This document shows positions 1 through 6,999 of a stretch of DNA of 17,967 nt, in pieces (the stretch's first letter is position 1; each line of letters begins with the position of its first letter). This DNA comes from GCA-020343675 sp964462945 (GTDB taxonomy: Bacteria; Planctomycetota; Phycisphaerae; Sedimentisphaerales; Anaerobacaceae): the NCBI GenBank assembly GCA_964462945.1, contig CAYWZW010000092.1, positions 1 through 17,967 of the forward strand, written 5' to 3'. The translations under genes were made by a program, and so were the position numbers. A model generated the notes under the pieces. The model ran no database searches. It was not told the DNA's origin and was given only the letters and a program-made list of their open reading frames with translations.

Positions 1-456
1 AGCCAAGCGACGCGCCTCAGCGGGTTCAAAGGCTTCATAAAGCGATCCGTTCGTGTGCGTATTGAGATTATCCAGCACCAGGACCATCTTTTCGGCATCA
101 GGGTAATGCCCATCCACAAGGTCTCGAATACATTCGGCAAAGTCCTTGCGAGTCCGTTGATCGGTGACTTTCACATGCCGCCGGGCTCTTAACGGCTCAA
201 ACATCATAAACAAATTGACCACACCGTTGCGATGATACTCATAATCCTTCCGTTGGGGCTGACCGGGTTTACCCCGAATCGTCTTGCGCATTTCGGCGAT
301 CAATTGCCGGTTGGTCTCATCGAAACAGACCTTTGGAAACTTGGGATCATAGGGCCTTTTGTAGACCTCAAGAACATCCTCCATACAGGCCACAAATTCG
401 CCATCCGCCTCGGGTGGAATGCACCATTGTTCGCTTAGCCAGGGCTTGAGATCGTT
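1..456 (-). CDS. IS630-family transposase, catalytic DDE frame (orfB), incomplete
   Basis: Translated in the -1 frame from the A run, this stretch reads NDLKPWLSEQW and continues openly to the window edge for about 152 codons. It carries the DDE catalytic core of IS630 transposases: the first Asp in KVCFDETNRQL (codons near 330-350) and the second in VLVLDNLNTH (near 55-80). The final Glu lies outside the window. The segments GKPGQPQRKDYEYHRNGVVN and FAECIRDLVDGHYPDAEKMV are also typical of the family. There is no independent start codon with a ribosome site at its beginning, so it is probably made only as a fusion with the upstream frame. Confidence 0.82.
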
Positions 457-887
457 TTTTTCAGTGTCCGGCTGACCGTCATGTGAGAGATACGATCGAC
501 CACAGACAACTCCACCAGCCGATCCGCCAGGAGGCGCAAGGTCCATTCATTGCGACCCTCGGGGGGCTCGCTGCAGGCTATAGCGATGAGCCGAGCTTCC
601 GCATCCCCATCGAGCTTGTGAGCGTAATTTTGACGCTTGTGGCGTTCTAATGCGGCCTCCAGACCCTCTTCCACCAACCGCTTTCGCAAACATTCCACGG
701 TCGTCAGATGGGCTCCAAACGCCTCCGCTATCTGCTGGTCGGGCCAACCAGGACCTCCCTTACCCTGGTCTGCCTTCAAGAGCATCTGGGCGCGGCGGAT
801 CTTGTAGCCGCCCACCTTGCCCTTCCTGACCAATTCCTCTAACTGCTTTCGCTCTTCACTTGTCAATTCTACCGCATACTTCTTCAT
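435..887 (-). CDS. IS630-family transposase, N-terminal frame (orfA)
   Basis: This 150-residue frame is the DNA-binding half of an IS630 transposase. It starts MKKYAVELTSEER, a usual IS630 N terminus, and contains a helix-turn-helix region around WPDQQIAEAFGAHLTTVECL followed by a basic linker. The ATG at 887 was chosen over an upstream in-frame start at 956 because AAGGAG lies 7 bases before it and homologues begin there. The frame ends at TAA (435-437), just after a run of seven A on the coding strand (461-455). One step back at that run the reading frame enters the catalytic half. Expression of full transposase would need -1 frameshifting or transcript slippage; otherwise the element is inactive. 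Confidence 0.85.
   Translation of the reverse strand: MKKYAVELTSEERKQLEELVRKGKVGGYKIRRAQMLLKADQGKGGPGWPDQQIAEAFGAHLTTVECLRKRLVEEGLEAALERHKRQNYAHKLDGDAEARLIAIACSEPPEGRNEWTLRLLADRLVELSVVDRISHMTVSRTLKKTISSPG
454..464 (-). other. A7 slippery run, candidate -1 frameshift site in the transposase
   Basis: On the coding strand the sequence is CTG AAA AAA ACG in the orfA frame. The seven A occupy 461-455. Moving back one base gives AAA AAA AAC GAT, which joins orfA exactly to the conserved orfB frame with no residues missing. Many IS630 elements are known to use -1 frameshifting or transcript slippage at A runs. An inactivating one-base deletion would look the same. Confidence 0.55.
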
Positions 888-901
888 TTGCAGTCTCCTT
901 A

Positions 902-928
902 CCGATATGCGTTTATTTTCAATATCGG
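902..928. repeat. Perfect 7-base inverted repeat in the transposase leader
   Basis: CCGATAT (902-908) and ATATCGG (922-928) are exact reverse complements separated by 13 bases. The pair sits between the IS end and the orfA ribosome site. It could be a protein-binding site or an RNA hairpin that limits transposase expression; nothing in the sequence decides between these. Confidence 0.5.
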
Positions 929-972
929 CAAGAAGACGTCTAACCCTGTATATCAACTGTTACAGACTACTA

Positions 973-1449
973 GTGGGTTATAACAACGAAGGTACTGTGA
1001 CCGAATGCTATAGCACCGGTACTGTCAGCGTTACTGGGCAGTATTCTGCTGGCGGGCTCGTGGGTAACAACTACAATGGTACTGTGAGCCAGTGCTACAG
1101 CACAGGTTCAGTCAGCGGAAATTCTTCCGTCGGCGGACTGGCGGGATACAACCAAGGTTCTGTGACCTACTGCTACAGCACGGGCGCCGTCAATGGCAGT
1201 TACAGAGTCGGCGGGCTGGTGGGGTTCTCTTGGGTAGAGTGTGCAACCGCCTCTTTCTGGGACACCCAGACCTCAGGCCAAGCCACGAGTGCGGGTGGTA
1301 TAGGCAAGACCACGGCGGAGATGCAGACGGCCGCCACGTTTCTCGACGCCGGCTGGGACTTCGTGGGGGAGGTGGCAAACGGGACGGAGGACTTATGGTG
1401 GATTCTCGAAGGGAAGGACTATCCGAGATTGTGGTGGCAAGCCAAGTAG
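973..1449 (+). pseudogene. GLUG-motif surface protein, 3' remnant cut by the IS
   Basis: The frame starting at 970 encodes about three GLUG repeats (PF07581 type) of 26-29 residues, each with the pattern GG-L-V/A-G-x-N-x-G-x-V-x-x-CYSTG-x-V. A C-terminal tail follows with SFWDTQTSGQATSAGG and ends EGKDYPRLWWQAK before TAG at 1447-1449. Such repeats form beta-rich extracellular or surface proteins that are abundant in Phycisphaerae. The N-terminal part, with any signal peptide, is missing: at 970-972 the frame runs into the IS630 element. The rest of the gene should lie beyond the other IS end, left of base 1. No C-terminal sorting tail is seen. The remnant has no start of its own and is probably not expressed. 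Confidence 0.8.
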
Positions 1450-1454
1450 ATTTG

Positions 1455-1480
1455 CGATTGACGATTTTCGATTGACGATT
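1455..1480. repeat. Two-copy direct repeat, 14-base period
   Basis: CGATTGACGATT occurs at 1455-1466 and again at 1469-1480. It lies directly after the GLUG stop codon, at the start of a stretch without genes. Confidence 0.6.
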
Positions 1481-1498
1481 TATTTCTCGGTGTTCTCC

Positions 1499-1653
1499 TT
1501 CGACTGCGCTCAGGACGGCGTCTGTGTCCTCGGTGGCATAGAGAATTGACTCCGTCCAAGAAAGGCCGGATCTTCGATATTGATTATTGACTATTGTCCC
1601 TGCCCCTTCACCGTGCTCAGAGCCTGCCCTGAACCCATTCGACTGCGCTCAGG
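1499..1653. repeat. Dispersed intergenic repeat, two exact 16-base copies and one diverged copy
   Basis: TTCGACTGCGCTCAGG occurs identically at 1499-1514 and 1638-1653. A diverged copy, TTCACCGTGCTCAGAG, lies at 1607-1622. A related form appears on the other strand near 6801-6815. Between copies there are phrases such as AGCCTGCCCTGAACCC. The pattern looks like fragments of a small multicopy intergenic element rather than a gene. Confidence 0.5.
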
Positions 1654-2048
1654 GTAAACTCTGTTGAAGGGACAGGTTTTGCAGGGATGACGATATTATT
1701 TATCTGTGTCCACCAGATTGATTCTGTGGGCCGCTACGCTTGGCCCTATGATCATTCCGCCCCGCAAGAGCAGGGATTGCAGGCCCGAATGCCTGTCCCC
1801 ATTTTATCGGGGTGTACTCCCCGGCGAATTAGCCAATTCGAGCAAGAATTTAATGGGAATCACCACTGCCCGTCAAGGAAAAACCGCCTGCGCCGGAACA
1901 TCCATGCCGGCTCGGTCCGGCGGCTCCGTTCGAGGAGCTATGGATTCGTCCTTGCGGCGGCCTGCCTTCGACCTTATCGGTCTTTGCGGCCGCGAGTAGC
2001 AAGAGACAATCCGGCCGGCCCAACCCATCCCCAAGAACCAAAATACTG
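1654..2048. other. Stretch without a recognisable gene
   Basis: Several short frames overlap here on both strands (for example 1706-1999 rightwards and 1873-2061 leftwards). None has a convincing ribosome site or a domain I recognise. Visible structure is limited: a hairpin CGAATT-AGCC-AATTCG at about 1834-1849, and GC-rich self-complementary stretches around 1905-1995. It may be a decayed gene or part of a repeat family. Confidence 0.4.
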
Positions 2049-2078
2049 TTGACTTAGCCACTCTTTATATGTTAGAAT
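2049..2078 (+). promoter_or_regulatory. Sigma70-type extended -10 promoter for the VTC cluster
   Basis: TTGACT (2049-2054) is followed after 18 bases by TAGAAT (2073-2078), with TGT directly upstream of the -10 forming an extended -10 element. Transcription would begin near 2085. That leaves an untranslated leader of roughly 185 bases before the ATG at 2271. It is the best promoter candidate upstream of the four-gene cluster. Confidence 0.5.
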
Positions 2079-2270
2079 AGGGAAGATTGTTATGTGGATA
2101 CTGCGGCTGGACGGTGGAAAGCAGCATCGACAACGCACAGGGGCATCTCTGTAATTGCCGGGAGGCGGAACGCGTCCGATAAGAGTGCAGAGCAGCCACT
2201 ATTAGGCTAATTGAAAGGAGTTGACAGTTTCTCCGTTGGCAGACTAAACGGTCTGGCAACAAGGGCTATT

Positions 2271-3125
2271 ATGTTTGAAGGCAAGTCGGCAAAACACACT
2301 CCCGAGCAGAATCCGGATTCTCCCGCCCAAAAGAGCAACTCCGGCGGAGAAAAAGAAACGGGTGCACCAGCCGACGACCGCACACTTCGATGCCGCTACG
2401 AGATGAAGTATCATATCACCGAGTCCATGGCCGTGGCGATCGCGCAGTTCGTCAAACCCTACCTGCAAGTGGATCGGTATTGCAAGCTGCAGCGAAGCGG
2501 CGACTATCCGATTGTGAGTCTCTATCTGGACTCGGAGGACCTGCAGCTCTGCCAGGAAAGTCTCCGGGGATTCAAGAATCGCATTAAGCTGCGCATCCGC
2601 AGCTATACCGATGAGCTGGATTATCCCCGTTTCTTCGAGATCAAACGCCGGATGAACACGATCATTATCAAGAGCCGGGCGCGCGTGATGGATCGAGATT
2701 TGCCGATCCTGCTCGCCGGACGGCCTCTGCCGCCGCAGAATTATACCGCCGATGTGGAAACGATTAACCAGTTCCAATTGTACATTAACAGTATCAAAGC
2801 CAAGCCGGCGATCCTCGTTCGTTACATGCGGCAGGCCTACGAAGACACGTCGCACCACAGGGTCAGAGTCACCTTTGATCGAGAGCTTGCCTACAAGGTG
2901 ACCAGCCTGCCCGAAGTCCGGCTCGGCGGCCGGGGATGGCAGCGGAATCCCTACTGCGTGGGGGGCGTGGTCCTGGAGATCAAGTTTACCGACCATTACC
3001 CGGCGTGGCTGAGCCACATGGTCAAGTACTTCAACTTGCAGCAGCAGTCAATATCGAAGTACGCTTCGTCGATCAAAGAGTCCTGCTCATTGAGGTTCTG
3101 TGCCCCCCAGTGGGTGGTGTATTGA
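2271..3125 (+). CDS. VTC-domain polyphosphate polymerase
   Basis: This protein of about 284 residues belongs to the VTC family of triphosphate tunnel enzymes (PF09359 type), which polymerise polyphosphate from ATP in the yeast vacuolar complex. Motifs in order, numbered from the ATG at 2271, are RYEMKYHI (42-49), PIVSLYLDSEDL (80-91), FKNRIKLRIRSY (101-112) with alternating basic residues, FFEIKRR (121-127), LVRYMRQAY (182-190), RVTFDRE (199-205), LEIKFT (235-240) and ISKYASSI (261-268). These supply the basic tunnel and the acidic metal site expected of the family. The frame is open from a TTG at 2211, but the ATG at 2271 has AAGGG just upstream and the preceding residues look non-conserved; the first 40 residues are polar and low in complexity. 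The stop is 2 bases before the DUF4956 gene. The exact substrate and product are inferred from family. Confidence 0.88.
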   Translation: MFEGKSAKHTPEQNPDSPAQKSNSGGEKETGAPADDRTLRCRYEMKYHITESMAVAIAQFVKPYLQVDRYCKLQRSGDYPIVSLYLDSEDLQLCQESLRGFKNRIKLRIRSYTDELDYPRFFEIKRRMNTIIIKSRARVMDRDLPILLAGRPLPPQNYTADVETINQFQLYINSIKAKPAILVRYMRQAYEDTSHHRVRVTFDRELAYKVTSLPEVRLGGRGWQRNPYCVGGVVLEIKFTDHYPAWLSHMVKYFNLQQQSISKYASSIKESCSLRFCAPQWVVY

Positions 3126-3127
3126 TT

Positions 3128-3826
3128 ATGGACAGAGTCTGGCAAATATTGGAAGGGGCCTCTTCAACCGGGGGAGCTTTTACACCGGAGGCCATTATCC
3201 TGTCACTCTTACTGGCCTTCGTTCTCGGACAGGCTCTGGCCTGGGTGTATTACTTTACGCACAGCGGCCTGTCGTATTCACGGTCCTTTGTGCAATCGCT
3301 GATCATGATCACCGTCGTCGTGGCCATGGTCATGGCCGTCATCGGCAGCAGCATCATCACCGCCGTTGGGCTGATGGGGGCATTGGCCATTATACGCTTT
3401 CGCAACATCATCAAAGATACCAGGGACGTAGCGTTCATTTTCTGTTCCCTCGTGGTGGGCATGGCGGCAGGCTCTCAGCGATATGCCGTCGCCATTGTCG
3501 GGACTATTATTCTGGGCTTGATTGCCATATACCTGTATGTGACCGGCTTCGGAACGCATGAACCACACAACGGCTTTCTGAGGTTTACTTTCAGGGGCCG
3601 CATCGGACCCGACAGCCCCATTCCCGCTATTCTCAGGCGTTTCTGCGGCAGCTTTACCCTGATATCCGCGCAAGACAGCGGCTTCGGCGCCTCTGAAACT
3701 GAATATGCCTACCAATTGATAATACGAAATACGGCAAAAAGCGAACAGATGCTGTCTGAGCTGCAAGACATTGAGGGCCTTGAGAATATCAGCCTGACAA
3801 TGCAGGAACGGCTCCTGGAGGTTTAG
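3128..3826 (+). CDS. DUF4956 integral membrane protein
   Basis: This 232-residue protein has three to four hydrophobic segments (about 22-43, 54-73, 75-90 and 102-138) and a soluble C-terminal domain of about 90 residues. The conserved core GLMGALAIIRFRN (81-93), followed by KDTRDVAFIFCSLVVG (96-111), is characteristic of DUF4956. In many bacteria genes of this family sit next to VTC-domain polymerases, as here, where the ATG is 2 bases after the VTC stop and translation is probably coupled. By analogy with the membrane part of the yeast VTC complex it may anchor the polymerase or carry its product through the inner membrane; that role is inferred, not shown. An open frame extends further upstream inside the VTC gene, but the residues there are not family-like. 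Confidence 0.85.
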   Translation: MDRVWQILEGASSTGGAFTPEAIILSLLLAFVLGQALAWVYYFTHSGLSYSRSFVQSLIMITVVVAMVMAVIGSSIITAVGLMGALAIIRFRNIIKDTRDVAFIFCSLVVGMAAGSQRYAVAIVGTIILGLIAIYLYVTGFGTHEPHNGFLRFTFRGRIGPDSPIPAILRRFCGSFTLISAQDSGFGASETEYAYQLIIRNTAKSEQMLSELQDIEGLENISLTMQERLLEV

Positions 3827-3833
3827 GCTCGGT

Positions 3834-5054
3834 ATGAAAAGGATGGGTCTTGGAAGCTTTCCGTTTCATTGGCGTCTGCACCTTCTTCCGGTCCTGGTGT
3901 GGCTGGGGGCCGTCGCGTGTATCATCGGGCTTTTTTCTCGTCGCTCACAACGGTTCGAAGTTTTAGGGATGGCGCGGGGCCAGGTGAGTCAGATCGCCGC
4001 CACGTGCACGGGGCGGTTGAAAAGCGTACATGTTGATTTGTTTGAACAGGTTGACGTAGGACAAACGTTAGCGGTCATCGATACGGTCCTTGATAATGAG
4101 CAACTGCTGGAGGCTGAATTGAGCTCACAACTGGCCGCTGCCGTGGCGGAGATAGAGCACCTGACGGCGCAGTTGGTCCCCACGCAGGATGCTCTGCTGG
4201 CTGAAAAGGCTGATCGAGAGATCAACCTCGCTGCGGAGATGAGACGATTTCTCGTCGATGCCGACCAGGCGAGGCTTCAGATACTGGGGTTGAGGGCGCA
4301 GATAGCATCCGACCAAATCGTCCTGGACGACCTGGCGGTCGAAGTGAAAATCACCGAGGCTTTGCTCAAAGAAGAAGCGGTCGCACCCTATGAATTGCAG
4401 AAAGTGAAGGTTCAGCACGACAGCCTGGCGAAGAAGGTGGAAGAGAACCAGCACATGCTGGAGCAGGCCGAGCGGGATTTGGAGCTGGCCCGCAAGAGGC
4501 TCAATGAATTCGCCCAGCGCCAGTTGACGCATCCCTCGGTGGACAGCGCCCTGGACGTGATACGAAAAGAAATACGCGTCCAGGAGGAGCTGGTTCGCGG
4601 GCTGGTGGAACAGCTTGAGTCGCTGAAGTCCCGTCGCGCGGTAGAGATGAAGGCCCCGTTCACGGGCATTGTGATCCCGATTCAGGGCCAGGCGAACCAG
4701 ACGATCCTTCGCAGGCCCGGCGAGGACGTCATACGCAGGGCCGGCGAGGTGGTCCGGGCCGGTGACACCATACTGGCGGTAGCCGAGTTCAAGCCCAGCG
4801 AAATCGTGGCCTATGTCAGCGAAAGCCAGTTGGGGCTGGTGCGAGAGAAGACCGTGGTTGAAATCGTCAAGAGCAGACCGCCGGAACAGAAAGCACGCTG
4901 CGAGGTGACGTCCGTCGGTCCCACCATGGAGCTGATGCCCGAGCAGTTGTGGCGAAACCCGGCCATTCCCCAGTGGGGACGGCCTATCGTGATAAGAATC
5001 CCTGAGCGTCTCGAGCTGGTCTCGGGCGAGTTAGTGGCGGTGGGCACCCTGTAG
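3834..5054 (+). CDS. HlyD-type membrane fusion (periplasmic adaptor) protein
   Basis: This 406-residue protein has a short cytoplasmic start and a single membrane segment at about 17-35. The first half of a biotinyl/lipoyl-like domain follows (about 52-86, with TGRLKSVHVDLFEQVDVGQ). A long charged, leucine-rich coiled coil covers about 88-268. The second lipoyl half is at about 270-318 (MKAPFTGIVIPIQG, then AGEVVRAGDTIL), with a beta-barrel-like tail after it. This is the layout of HlyD/EmrA adaptors that link an inner-membrane transporter to an outer-membrane channel. It starts 7 bases after the DUF4956 stop, and GGAGG lies 12 bases upstream of the ATG. No ABC, RND or MFS gene accompanies it, which is odd; the DUF4956 protein is the only inner-membrane partner next to it. 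Confidence 0.85.
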   Translation: MKRMGLGSFPFHWRLHLLPVLVWLGAVACIIGLFSRRSQRFEVLGMARGQVSQIAATCTGRLKSVHVDLFEQVDVGQTLAVIDTVLDNEQLLEAELSSQLAAAVAEIEHLTAQLVPTQDALLAEKADREINLAAEMRRFLVDADQARLQILGLRAQIASDQIVLDDLAVEVKITEALLKEEAVAPYELQKVKVQHDSLAKKVEENQHMLEQAERDLELARKRLNEFAQRQLTHPSVDSALDVIRKEIRVQEELVRGLVEQLESLKSRRAVEMKAPFTGIVIPIQGQANQTILRRPGEDVIRRAGEVVRAGDTILAVAEFKPSEIVAYVSESQLGLVREKTVVEIVKSRPPEQKARCEVTSVGPTMELMPEQLWRNPAIPQWGRPIVIRIPERLELVSGELVAVGTL

Positions 5055-5132
5055 CTCTGCCGACAGCGGCGACGATGCCAGCTCGGGAAACACCGATTCG
5101 CTTGAGGACTGGAAGAAATAGGTGCAGCATAG

Positions 5133-6734
5133 ATGACGGGCAATGCTTACAGTAGAAGACTTCCGTACTGCATAATATGCAGCCTTGTCAGCCTCTCTAC
5201 CCTGACGGGGTGCACACCACAGGACTATAAGGCCCAGGCGGACGAGCAAGTCTATGGCATCATCGACCAAAAGTGGCGGGACGAATTTGGAGCCAGGGCC
5301 AACTACAGAATCAGCGACGTACCTGCATCGCCCAACGACGTCAAAATTGAAAAGACGATCCCTGCCGGCGGCGTGCTGAGCCTTGCTCAGGTCGTGGCGA
5401 TGGCGACCGCTCATAACCGGGACTATCAGGCTCAGAAAGAGCTGCTTTACACGACGGCGCTGGACCTGAGGCTGGTGCGGCACCAGTTCGAGACTCAGTA
5501 CTTCGGGGGATTCAGCGGCGGATACGGGGCCGACTGGAACGACTCGATGACCGGGATCGAGGCGAACCTGGGCTTCAATCGGCTGCTGGCCGCCGGCACC
5601 ATGATTACCACGAAGGTCTCGGGCGCCTATGTTGACGTTCTGACCGGCAACTTGCGCAGCGGGCTGGCGTCCGTCCTGACTGCCACGGTCACACAACCCT
5701 TGCTTCGAGGCAGCGACCCCAAGGTGGTGCTGGAGGGTCTCACACAGGCCGAGCGCGACACGCTTTACCAGCTCCGCTCGTTCGGTCGATTCCGCCAGAC
5801 GTTCGTCGTCTCAGTGTTCGCTCAGTATTACGAGGTTCTGAGACTCTATGACGTGATGAAAAACGCAGAAGCAAACTACGATATTCTGGCGCGATTGTCC
5901 GATCGCGTGGAGAAACTGACCAATGCAGGCCGCCTGCCCGCCCTTGAGCTGGACGAGGTCCGCCAGGAGGTGCTGCTGGCCCAAGACACCTACGTTCAAG
6001 CGAAGAAAGAATACGAGCTTCTGCTCGACCAGTTCAAGATCATGCTGTCTTTGCCGGCCACGGCCGAGTTTCAACTGGACCAGGGCGTGCTGGACGACCT
6101 GAGAAAAACGGGCGCCGCCCCGATTGATTTTAATGAGCCTGAAGCCATCGAAACCGCGTTGTCGCGCCGGCTCGACATAGTGAACCGGGCGGATGCCGTG
6201 ATTGATGCGCAGCGAAAAGTCTATGTCGCCGCTGACGCTCTGCGGGCGGAACTGAACTTGACCGGCTCAGCCGACGTCGTTTCAGGACGACGGGGCAACC
6301 GTCGGAACGTGCAGTTGACCGAGGATTATCTTCTGGACCTTGAGCTGGGTCTGCCGCTGGACCGGGTCCCTGAACAGAACGTCTATCGCAAGGCCCTGAT
6401 CACGCTGAACCAGCAGCAGCGGGAATACGACCTGGGTTCCGATACGGTCGCCCTGGAGGTCCGTCAGGCCTACCGCGACCTGGCCGAAGCGGCCGAGCGA
6501 TACCGGCTTCAATCCGAGGGCCTGAAACTGGCCCAGGAACGCTTTCGAAAAACCAACGCACTGATGCAGTACGCCCGCGCCAGCAGCCGCCGGGTCCTTG
6601 ATGCCCAACGTGACCTGTTCGATGCGCAAAACGAGGCGGACCAGGCGCTGGTGAGCTACGCCGTGGCGATGCTGAGCTTCTACCGCGACACGGGCGTGCT
6701 CCAGGTCCGCCCGGATGGGATGTGGAAGCTCTAA
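5133..6734 (+). CDS. TolC-type outer-membrane efflux lipoprotein
   Basis: This 533-residue protein has a lipoprotein signal with lipobox L-T-G-C (Cys27). The body is typical of the outer-membrane efflux protein family: two related halves rich in long amphipathic helices, for example around residues 230-310 and 430-510, with strand-forming stretches such as FGGFSGGYGADWNDSM and ATVTQPLLRGSDPK between them. The motif VTQPLLRG is frequent in bacterial TolC homologues. It lies 78 bases after the HlyD-type gene in the same orientation, so the two probably form the periplasmic and outer-membrane parts of one conduit. The start follows AGGTG by 8 bases. Exported cargo cannot be read from the sequence. 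Confidence 0.87.
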   Translation: MTGNAYSRRLPYCIICSLVSLSTLTGCTPQDYKAQADEQVYGIIDQKWRDEFGARANYRISDVPASPNDVKIEKTIPAGGVLSLAQVVAMATAHNRDYQAQKELLYTTALDLRLVRHQFETQYFGGFSGGYGADWNDSMTGIEANLGFNRLLAAGTMITTKVSGAYVDVLTGNLRSGLASVLTATVTQPLLRGSDPKVVLEGLTQAERDTLYQLRSFGRFRQTFVVSVFAQYYEVLRLYDVMKNAEANYDILARLSDRVEKLTNAGRLPALELDEVRQEVLLAQDTYVQAKKEYELLLDQFKIMLSLPATAEFQLDQGVLDDLRKTGAAPIDFNEPEAIETALSRRLDIVNRADAVIDAQRKVYVAADALRAELNLTGSADVVSGRRGNRRNVQLTEDYLLDLELGLPLDRVPEQNVYRKALITLNQQQREYDLGSDTVALEVRQAYRDLAEAAERYRLQSEGLKLAQERFRKTNALMQYARASSRRVLDAQRDLFDAQNEADQALVSYAVAMLSFYRDTGVLQVRPDGMWKL

Positions 6735-6735
6735 G

Positions 6736-6784
6736 CCCCCCGGGGGATTTTCGATGTGGCGAGGGCATCTTGCCCTTGTTCCTT
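6736..6784 (+). terminator. Weak terminator candidates after the TolC-type gene
   Basis: Directly after the stop codon, C6 and G5 (6736-6746) are followed by ATTTT. A second small hairpin, AGGGC-ATCTT-GCCCT (6762-6776), is followed by a broken T-rich stretch. Neither has the strong stem and T tract seen after xerC. Confidence 0.3.
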
Positions 6785-6999
6785 AGCGCTGGTAAGCCTG
6801 TCCTGAGTCTGCCGAATGGGAATAAACGCGAATGCTTGATGCTCCGGCGTAAGGCGTCCCATAGGGAGATGCTGGATACTCGATTCTTGATGCTCGTTTG
6901 CCTCATCCCCTGATTTCCTGATCCGGCAGTTCTGACGGACTACCTGATGACCTGATTTCCCGATCCCCGCCGCGCGGTCTCCTGCTTTTCGGAATTCTC
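6785..6999. repeat. Intergenic stretch of degenerate short repeats
   Basis: No gene is visible. A reverse-strand relative of the 1499-1653 repeat occurs at 6801-6815. GATGCT/GATACTCGATTC-like phrases recur at 6870-6895. CCTGATTTCCTGATCC (6909-6924) is repeated as CCTGATTTCCCGATCC (6951-6966), with CCTGATGA between. These look like decayed minisatellite units. Confidence 0.45.

Larger units (their letters stand above)
1..970 (-). mobile_element. IS630-family insertion sequence, right end in window, left end outside
   Basis: The element carries two transposase frames read leftwards (435-887 and 1-456) with IS630-type helix-turn-helix and DDE motifs. Its right boundary is inferred from the disrupted GLUG gene, whose reading frame resumes as L-V-G-Y at 970-981. 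IS630 elements insert at TA and duplicate it. The TA at 971-972 fits best, because the original gene would then read GGC CTA GTG GGT (Gly-Leu-Val-Gly); a second TA at 968-969 is possible. The terminal inverted repeat cannot be checked because the other end lies beyond base 1. The exact boundary is therefore uncertain by a few bases. Confidence 0.8.

Noticed and set aside
1499..1653. A CRISPR array
   Set aside because: The repeat copies are few, irregularly spaced and partly diverged, and no cas gene is present.
1706..1999. A 97-codon rightward frame as a real gene
   Set aside because: It has no ribosome site or recognised domain, competing frames overlap it on both strands, and it sits in repeat-rich DNA.
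2092..2154. A 20-codon leader-peptide frame after the VTC promoter
   Set aside because: Its ATG would lie only a few bases after the expected transcript start, leaving no room for a ribosome site, and it has no regulatory codon run.
2085..2210. A cyclic-di-GMP riboswitch, suggested by AACGCACAGGGGCA
   Set aside because: The GGGACGCAAAGCC-type segment and the tetraloop-receptor arrangement of the known class are absent, and no convincing stem set was found.
2244..3017. A 257-codon leftward open frame opposite the VTC gene
   Set aside because: The rightward frame carries clear VTC motifs. The antisense product has no domain and no ribosome site.
5031..5696. A 221-codon leftward open frame opposite the start of the TolC-type gene
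   Set aside because: It lies opposite a frame with a lipobox and family motifs, and is explained by codon bias.
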